Assembly (NCBI GenBank): GCA_034509925.1
Contig: CM067531.1
Location: 8,645,819-8,709,818 of the forward strand
Length of the DNA stretch: 64,000 bases
From: Hirudinaria manillensis
Taxonomy: Eukaryota; Annelida; Clitellata; Hirudinida; Hirudinidae
Direction: 5' to 3'
The stretch's first letter is position 1. Each line of letters begins with the position of its first letter. The notes beneath the pieces are model-generated. The model did no database searches. It had not been told where the DNA came from and worked only from the letters and a program-made list of their open reading frames with translations. The position numbers and the translations under genes were made by a program. Positions 53,235 through 64,000 of the stretch are shown here, one piece after another.

Positions 53235-53547
53235 TTTAACGAATTCTGATCAGAAATTTGACGTACGAATTGTTTGTAGATTTAGTGATTTGGACTAATT
53301 TGTAATCGGTGTTGATGCTTGCAAATAATCAGCGATTCCTCGTACTCAAATAAAGATTGTGAATATTTATCAGAGTTAATTAAAAAATAATTAGTTTTTA
53401 AATTTGTTTTTTTTATTCTTTAATTAATTTTTAATGGCACATATTATAATTTTTCGATTATTTATATTTTTAATTATTTTTAATTATTTAATTATAATTA
53501 AATATTATATAAAAACTTTTAAATCGACGCAGTACTAATATTTAATG

Positions 53548-53580
<33 letters not shown>

Positions 53581-54306
53581 GTAATAATAATAAATTTATT
53601 ACAATGTTTATTCTTTGGGTCTCCATTGATATTTACTACGGCGTTGATTGTTTTAATTGTCGAGTTGTTCGTAGAAATATTTTCATGTTTTTGCAATCAA
53701 ATTGATAATTGACTTCCAAATTGAAATAAACGCTCACTGGATCCCGCTTTCCGATTGGTCCATGAAAATAACTTATTATTACAGTATAATAATAATTATT
53801 ATTTATTAACTAGATTTAATTCACTACGAAGCTTTGTCATGATTTAATAATTCACAATAATTTAAAAATTATTTAAGTATTTAATTTCATAACCTTGTAA
53901 ATGATTACCTAGAAAATTTTGCGAACCCATTTATCGACGTCGTCGTCATCATCATCATCATCATCATCATCGACGTAGTCGTCATCATCATCAGGGCAGT
54001 TACCATTAGGCGGAGCGGAGGCCGATGATGAAGATGGGCACGCGATCCGTCCAACATTATTTCAACCATCCCTAGTTAGATGATGATGATGATGATGATG
54101 GTGGTAGTGGTGTCGATACTAAGAATACTGAACAGCATGGAGAGCACTTCATTGAACTTTGATTAATGAATAATATAGTGAATTAATAATCAGATTTTGT
54201 TGCAAATTGATATAAATTATTATCCAATAATTATTTTCAGATGAATAATTATTTTCACTCACTCCTAAAACCATCCAGAACCACCTTGGTCCGAAAACCG
54301 TTCCTA
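53235..54306. other. Right-end array flank
   Basis: RING2 upstream flank, homologous to 2415-3464 with small repeat-length differences. It holds (AAT)n at 53546-53590 and TCA/GAT tracts at 53933-53993 and 54080-54112. Homology ends at CCGTTCCT near 54306. No gene seen. Confidence 0.7.
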
Positions 54307-57300
54307 GCCGAGTGTTGAGGAAGATTGAGAGATGAGAGAGGTGGTGGACGCCCAAAAACCTGGAGCTCGTAATTAAAATACGTTACCATGACTACGAGAA
54401 TGACGTCATCTTCGGATCGAGAGATGGATTTATGAATGACTCTCTGGATGGACGGACGGACGGATTTATGAATTTATCGTATGTCACGTGACTGGTTGTG
54501 AAGTCAGTGGAGTTAATTGATTTACATTAACGATAGATAATGATGATGATGGTTGGTGTAGTTTAGTTGTATAAATTATTAACACCACACTCTATTACCA
54601 AATCTGTCATTGTTTTCGAGACAGGGGCAGAGTGATTGATACAAACAGAACCTGTATCACGATACAATCACCTTATACTACTAAGTTAGATCACACTAAA
54701 CTTAAATTACATTAAGTAAAATTAAAAATTATAATATTAAATTACAATAAGTACTCACTACATTGAATCCATTTGAAACGTTATACTTTTATGTCCTAAC
54801 AAGTTAACGACAGTTAACTTCCCTCGAGCCTTACACAATCTGCTGCTTAGAAAGCGTTCCAAAGTTTGATTAATAATCTTCTGAAATAACCAGTCCTAAC
54901 CAGTAAAATTAGAAAATAATAAATTATAATTTATAAATAATTAGCAAATAAATAACAATTCTAAATTCATATCCAATAAAGCGCGCGCTCAGTCGGACAT
55001 CCATTATTCACGGCGATCGCTTTTTCACAGCAAAGAACAATAATTTTTTGTTTTCTCCGCTCCCGAATTATCGCCACTCACGACCGCCATGTTGGTTGTT
55101 GAGCGAACATCAGAAAGCAAGTGCAGCAATTAATAACAAGTCGGCAGAAGACAAAAATACAATAATCTTATTTCGAGCTCTCAACACGGACGGACTTAAT
55201 TCGATTACGAGCCGGAAAAAGTGCATTGTCTATGCTCACTCTGTCATATCTTTGTTACGGCCGCCTGACATAAACAAGCGTCCATCAGAGCGTCCGGAGT
55301 CCCCCGAGCGATAATTCCGAAATGTTGTTCACGTGCAACTCGAAGTTCTACCCACCCATCCCTGCCCGCACACACATATTTTCACCCCGGCCAGATTATC
55401 GTCCGTTGTACTCGTTTATCGCCCACCACGCACCGGGGAACACGAAGGGATGGTCCGGTGCTCCCGCGGCCAGATAGCATTCCTCCGTGGCGTCTTTGAG
55501 AGGCCTCATTGCCGGTGCTTTCTGAGGTCGGTATCTACGATGGTGTCTGTTGTTGTTGTGTTGGTGATCATGATGATTGTATCTAAGATGATAATGATGA
55601 CGAATCATGTGAGATAGCTGGATAGCTCGTTAAGAGTAATTTCACATTCAACTTAGCCAGTTATTTATTTATTTATTACTATCATTATCATGCCGGTAAG
55701 AGGACCACCGTCTTGATAACTACCACCACCATCAATGCCGATGTCATCATCATCATCATCATCATCTTTTTATCTCATCAACCAGATTATCACCAGAGGC
55801 ATGTTGCGCTGTAAGGAGCGACTGTTTTCATAATTCATAGAGGTAATCGCCAGTACTTTCGTTGCCGTCATCATCCGCGTCGTCGTCGTCATCATTATAT
55901 CGTCATGGAAACCATTAGCGTCATCATCAGGGTCACCTTGGCGATAATTATCATCGCATCAGCTTCAGTCAAGTCGTCGTCGTCGTCATCACCATTATCT
56001 AATTAATAAAAAATCTCCATAGCGATAATTGTTGCCATCAATATTTCATGGCCTTCGTTATTCCGTCACCCTCGTCGTCGTCGTCATCATCATCATCACC
56101 GTGAAAGTCACGGGCAGTTCCATATTTTGAAGCCAGGGGGTGGCAGCATGTAAAAAATGAGAGGAAGGGACTAAGCGTAGAGCCTGCAAACGATGTATTG
56201 ATTGAACGATCAATTAGGGCCGGTTCCGAGGCGATCTGTAATCCCCCCAGGGACGATAATGGATTCGCCCGAGTCTTCTATTTTTATCTTTATCCCGGGA
56301 CTGACTTTTTTAGGTCATCTTAAGGAACTACAAGAGATTTTTCCAACAAATTCTTCCGTTCAGCTTTTGTGATGACCTTTCGGAATCTCCATCAATATGG
56401 ATTCTCTCCAAACAATGGTGGGTCGCGCCGTATAACCACAAGTCGCTATTATTATAACCGCGGAGCGATGATTATCATGACCACAAATGCTGGCTGCTAT
56501 CAGAATCACAGTGTTGTCTAATAGCTATCACTTCCACAAGATTATTAATTTTGAAACTAATACCAAAATCATTTCAAATATTACCTTGACTATTATCACA
56601 GACAAAACAGATAGGAAATGTTATCACAACTAGAGAAACTGTTATCATAACCACGGAAACTATCATCAAACCGCCACCATAGACGCAGACTTCCCTCAGA
56701 CACAAGTCCAGCGTTCACAACGTATGTTCCTAATATCGCTCAAATAATTCAATTGAGGAGTCCAATAAGAGGAATAAAGTGGAGGGGAAGATGACGTGAA
56801 AAAGATAAATAAAAAGATATATTGAAATTATAATAAAACATTACAAGATACCGGCACGAACAATGAGTGAGGATTCTATTAATAGTTCGTTCAGAGACGC
56901 GACCGTGTTGTCGAGGTTTGGACTTCAATGACGGTTATTAGGACTGGTGGGCGATAATACGGTGTCCACATGAATGCCTTCATAAAATCAATTACCGCCC
57001 GCCAGGTTTGCTCTTTTAACGGGCCAATTAGGAGGCCATTGAATGATTGAGCTAGTGAATGAACGAGTGAGTGAATGAATGAACGGATGGATGCATGGCC
57101 ACACGGGTGGACGGACGGACCTGGAGAACAATCAGAATGAACGAATGAATAAATACCAATAGGCTGCATCCTTGAAAGTTCGTGCAGCGAGTGAATTAGC
57201 AATGAACTCCCCTCATTACGGCGAACCCACGAACTACCCAAGTCCCCAGCGCGGGTGGCGCCCCATGCATAATGGAGACGGTGACTGGTCGTGTTGTGGG

Positions 57301-57619
57301 TGGCCCGACCACCTGTACGTTCCATTAGCGCGAATCCATTAAACGCAGGGTGGTCTCATTGAGGCGCGAAAATAAACCACGCCGAAAAGAGAGACGAAAT
57401 TCTTCAGAATTCTCCAAAGATCGAGCAGAGGCGAAGTGGAGTGAGGGATTTCGGAGTGAGTGAGTGAATGTAAAGGAGTGAGATCGACTGAATGAGAGAG
57501 GAGGAATGAAGAAAAGCGGTGATAGTGTTTTAATGAAATGAACTGCTGCTATTGTTATTATGCTCCACTTTTACACCATGAGGTCAAGATTGGATGCATA
57601 ATGTTAAACGTCAGTAATT

Positions 57620-57651
<32 letters not shown>

Positions 57652-58822
57652 TAATAATAATAATAATAAATAAAAATAATAACACAGTTATGATCTTAGT
57701 AATAGTATATTTATAATTAAAAGCACTTTAATGTTTAATTACATTAAAATAATTTATTTAAAAACATTTGTATAACAAATGGTAAACATAATTGACCATA
57801 ATAACAATAATAAAGTTACAATCAATTGATTAATACCATCATTAAATAACAAAATAATAAATATTATTAACAGACGATAGACGAGATAATTAATAACAGG
57901 TCTTATAAAATAAATGCCACAACTTTTTTTTATAAATTTCGACGATTAAAATTTTTTTTATTAAAATTAATTTATTTGCGTCAAATATTGAAATTAAATT
58001 AAAACTCTAAAATTTACAATTTATTCCGACAACAACCACAACATTCAACAAGCCACAACAACATAATAATTGTGAAATCAGACGTGGGCGAAAATAGGAA
58101 CGGCGAAGAGAGCAAAGAACCTGGAAGCATAGAAAAATGATTTTGAAAAATTCTACTTCGAGCGATATTGCATTAGCTATGAATGAGTTGTTCACAAATG
58201 TTTACATCTCCTCAGATGTTAATAATGGACTTTAATAATAATTGTTTTAACAAATATTTAATAATAATAATAAAGCAATTAATAATTAAATGATTGTTTT
58301 TATTATAGTTATCAATGTATATCTTGAGCTTCAAAAATGCTTTTTTATTGGTCGGGATCGATTATTCTTATTTGTTCCACAAAATGCAAATAAGGTATGA
58401 ACTCCATGTTAAATAATCAAATTAAATTGCTAATAATAAAAATAATTAAATCAAAAAATGTTTTTTTTTATGAAATCGTCATACGCCAATGGGAAAATAT
58501 CAAGTTTCGAAGCAGAGAAATGCTACGAATATTAACGTAACACTCGGCGCTAGATAAATCTGTTCTCCTGTTGCTATGGCAACGACACAAAATAGAAGAA
58601 GATGATGATGACGATGATGACGACGATGATGGTGATGATGATAACCATGATGATGATGACGACGACGATGAAGAGGATAAGGATTAAATATTATTTTTAA
58701 AATGGAGCGTAAAAACTGGTGATTAATATATTCTTCAGAACGTCAGTTTGCAGTCATTTTTCATTGAAACTTGCCTCCGTCCTGTTGTTTTATTTACAAA
58801 TTTCAACCCTCTCACGTGACCA

Positions 58823-58870
<48 letters not shown>

Positions 58871-58992
58871 ATCGTGATCGTTATTACATGATAGTTGACC
58901 TAATACAAATAACAAACTGTTTCAAGTGAAATCAGATGATATTTATTAGTAGTTCATTACAAATTTTAAAACACTATAAGCAACATTCGCAC

Positions 58993-59025
<33 letters not shown>

Positions 59026-59302
59026 ATCTTAAAAAATTCGTTAATTTATATTTATTAATTTAATTATTCTTAAATTTAAACCCGCTCGACAGCAAAACAA
59101 TAATCATCCAATAACAAGTGAGCGATAACAAGGGATTTGAAAATAATTCGAGCCTGAAAGAACGTGGATCGGAACAATCATCGGCAAAGAATGAGAAGCG
59201 AAAATGGACGACCAAAGAACTAAAAATCATTCAATGATGGAGCGATGATTTCGCAGGGAGGCGAAAATTCAATTAATCCAGTCACTGTTCTAATTTATAT
59301 TG

Positions 59303-59344
<42 letters not shown>

Positions 59345-60250
59345 ACGAAATAAATAAGTTAGCAAAATATTAATAAATAAAATTGTTTTTATCATAATAT
59401 TATTTATATTTTATATCACATATTTTATTATAAATAAATATATATACATATACATTACTATAACATATATATAATTAATTATTTATTAATTATTAAATAA
59501 TTATTAGTTACATTTAACATTCCGATTCTCCTGCATTCTTCTCAAGCTACATCACCACCATATCCTCTTTACTCACACACACCGCCACCAACACCACCAC
59601 CAGAGCCAGAACCCTTCCACGTGGTTATCTGCTTCCAATAGATCCGTGATGCTCTGATTTTTTTAAAACGAAGTCTATGATGGAGCCGTCGAGGCGTGAA
59701 CCCAGTCGTGCGTGAATGTCTTCGCTAGTCACCCAGCCGTGCCGTCGGTCGCTCGTTCTTTCCATCGGCACCATCATCATCGTATTCATCAGCACCAGCA
59801 GGTGCAGCTGCGTAATCATAGTCGTCTTCTTTCTTACCATCATCGTCCTCATCATCCTCATTATCGTCATGTGAGCAAATTCGACCGTCAAACCCTTTAA
59901 TAAACCCCAAGTCACCGAACCGTGGACCCACCTGGTCACCTCTCTGCAGGTGCACTTTCACTCAACTCGTCAGAGAACCGAGAATGAGTCTCCAAACGCC
60001 TCCTCTTCACTCCCGTTCACTCCTTTTCACTCCGTCCACTCCGCATCTACAAGTCCGAAGGGAGAAGTGAAACGTGTGGGAAATTTTTTTCGTGCCCCGC
60101 CGCCAGAGGGCGCGACCGCGAGCGAAGCGTAATTGCATTATTTAATTAGTTCCATATTTCTTTTAAATCCTGAGACACTAATGTTGTTTAGGACGACGCT
60201 CCTGGAAATTAGATCTCCAATTGACCACTGGTGCCTTTGGGGAGGAAAGA
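54307..60250. other. Non-array region, no supported gene
   Basis: Single-copy DNA with many microsatellites: TCA/CGT tracts at 55743-55767 and 56070-56098, (AAT)n at 57619-57672, GATGAC at 58601-58677, (GAT)n at 58824-58868, (AAT)n at 58997-59023 and (ATT)n at 59307-59343. Some GC-richer stretches (about 55000-55600 and 59600-60120) could hold exons or promoters, but the ORFs there look unrelated to known proteins. Confidence 0.6.
58824..58868. repeat. (GAT)n microsatellite
   Basis: A perfect trinucleotide run of about 15 units in AT-rich, non-coding surroundings. Confidence 0.9.
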
Positions 60251-60252
60251 CT

Positions 60253-60886
60253 AGGATGGATGGATGGAAAGACGGACGAATGGATGGATGTACGGACTGA
60301 TGGATGGATGGATGGATGGATGGATGGATGGATGGATGGATGGATGGATGGATGGATGGATGGATGGATGGATGGATGGATGGATGGATGGATGGATGGA
60401 TGGATGGATGGATGGATGGATGGATGGATGGATGGATGGATGGATGGATGGATGGATGGATGGATGGATGGATGGATGGATGGATGGATGGATGGATGGA
60501 TGGATGGATGGATGGATGGATGGATGGATGGATGGATGGATGGATGGATGGATGGATGGATGGATGGATGGATGGATGGATGGATGGATGGATGGATGGA
60601 TGGATGGATGGATGGATGGATGGATGGATGGATGGATGGATGGATGGATGGATGGATGGATGGATGGATGGATGGATGGAATGGATGAAAGATGGATAGA
60701 TGGATAGATGGATGGATGGATGGATGGATGGATGGATGGATGGATGGATGGATGGATGGATGGATGGATGGATGGATGGATGGATGGATGGATGGATGGA
60801 TGGATGGATGGATGGATGGATGGATGGATGGATGGATGGATGGATGGATGGATGGATAGATGGATGGATGAGTGGAAGAAAGGATG
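60253..60886. repeat. (GGAT)n microsatellite, about 630 bp
   Basis: About 155 tetranucleotide units, interrupted near 60680-60710 by GGAATGGATGAAAG and GATAGATG. The long ORFs on both strands across it (repeating WMDG on plus, HPSI on minus) are artefacts of a 4-bp repeat lacking stops. Confidence 0.95.
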
Positions 60887-63891
<3,005 letters not shown>

Positions 63892-64000
63892 AATAATCAT
63901 CATCATCATCATACAAATATTCATAATAATAATAACATAAGTATTCATAATAATAATTATGGACAAAAAAGTGCTGCCACTGAATATTAACTTAATAAAC

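Noticed and set aside
1-54306. Integrated large DNA virus as the source of the kinase/RING cluster
   Set aside because: Large DNA viruses can carry kinase and RING genes, but no capsid, polymerase or other viral core gene is seen, and the kinases look like animal MNKs.

Overview
Eukaryotic nuclear DNA, most likely from an invertebrate metazoan (arthropod-like). Signs of this are the AT-rich spacers, abundant microsatellites, a TATA-like box before the small kinase genes, and remnants of R2/Hero-like non-LTR, Ty3/Gypsy, MULE and CENP-B/Tigger-like transposons. The species cannot be named from sequence alone. I saw no bacterial operon, CRISPR array, tRNA or rRNA.

Positions 1-54306 form a tandem gene array, and every gene in it lies on the minus strand. 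Four intronless host gene types recur. K1 is a 312-aa kinase: seven complete copies plus one cut by the window edge. K2 is a 637-aa protein with a dead kinase domain followed by an intact one: four copies. P331 is an unrecognised 331-aa probable nuclear protein: three copies. The fourth type is a small RING-finger protein: two intact copies, two chimeric broken copies and many C-terminal scraps. Both kinase types look like divergent MNK kinases (MAPK-interacting kinases). They share the MNK-type four-cysteine insert after the activation segment, but carry DFG where MNKs usually have DFD.

From left to right the units are: K1-RINGdelta-P331 (1-2402); REL-endonuclease fragment, MULE and Tigger remnants (3466-5276); K1-RING scrap-K2 (5438-9258); non-LTR with nested Gypsy, MULE, Tigger (9774-13790); K1-RINGdelta-P331 (13987-16747); REL fragment, MULE, Tigger (17031-18725); K1-RING scrap-K2 (18929-22710); near-full non-LTR (23189-26772); two K1 genes in a 2.28-kb tandem duplication plus a third unit that has lost its K1 (27388-32006); K2 (32689-34602); near-full non-LTR (35083-38650); K1-RING scrap-K2 (39831-43640); non-LTR with nested Gypsy, MULE, Tigger (44120-48100); K1-RING1-P331-RING2 (48302-53234). 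The last unit keeps both intact RING genes and probably shows the ancestral order.

Every complete host ORF of types K1, K2 and P331 is open, while every transposon ORF between them is broken. Shared insertion sites and shared disabling lesions show that the transposons were copied along with the array. The data fit a recently expanded, still recombining gene cluster.

Positions 54307-64000 lie outside the array. They hold microsatellites, including about 630 bp of (GGAT)n and about 410 bp of (AAT)n, and no gene I can support.
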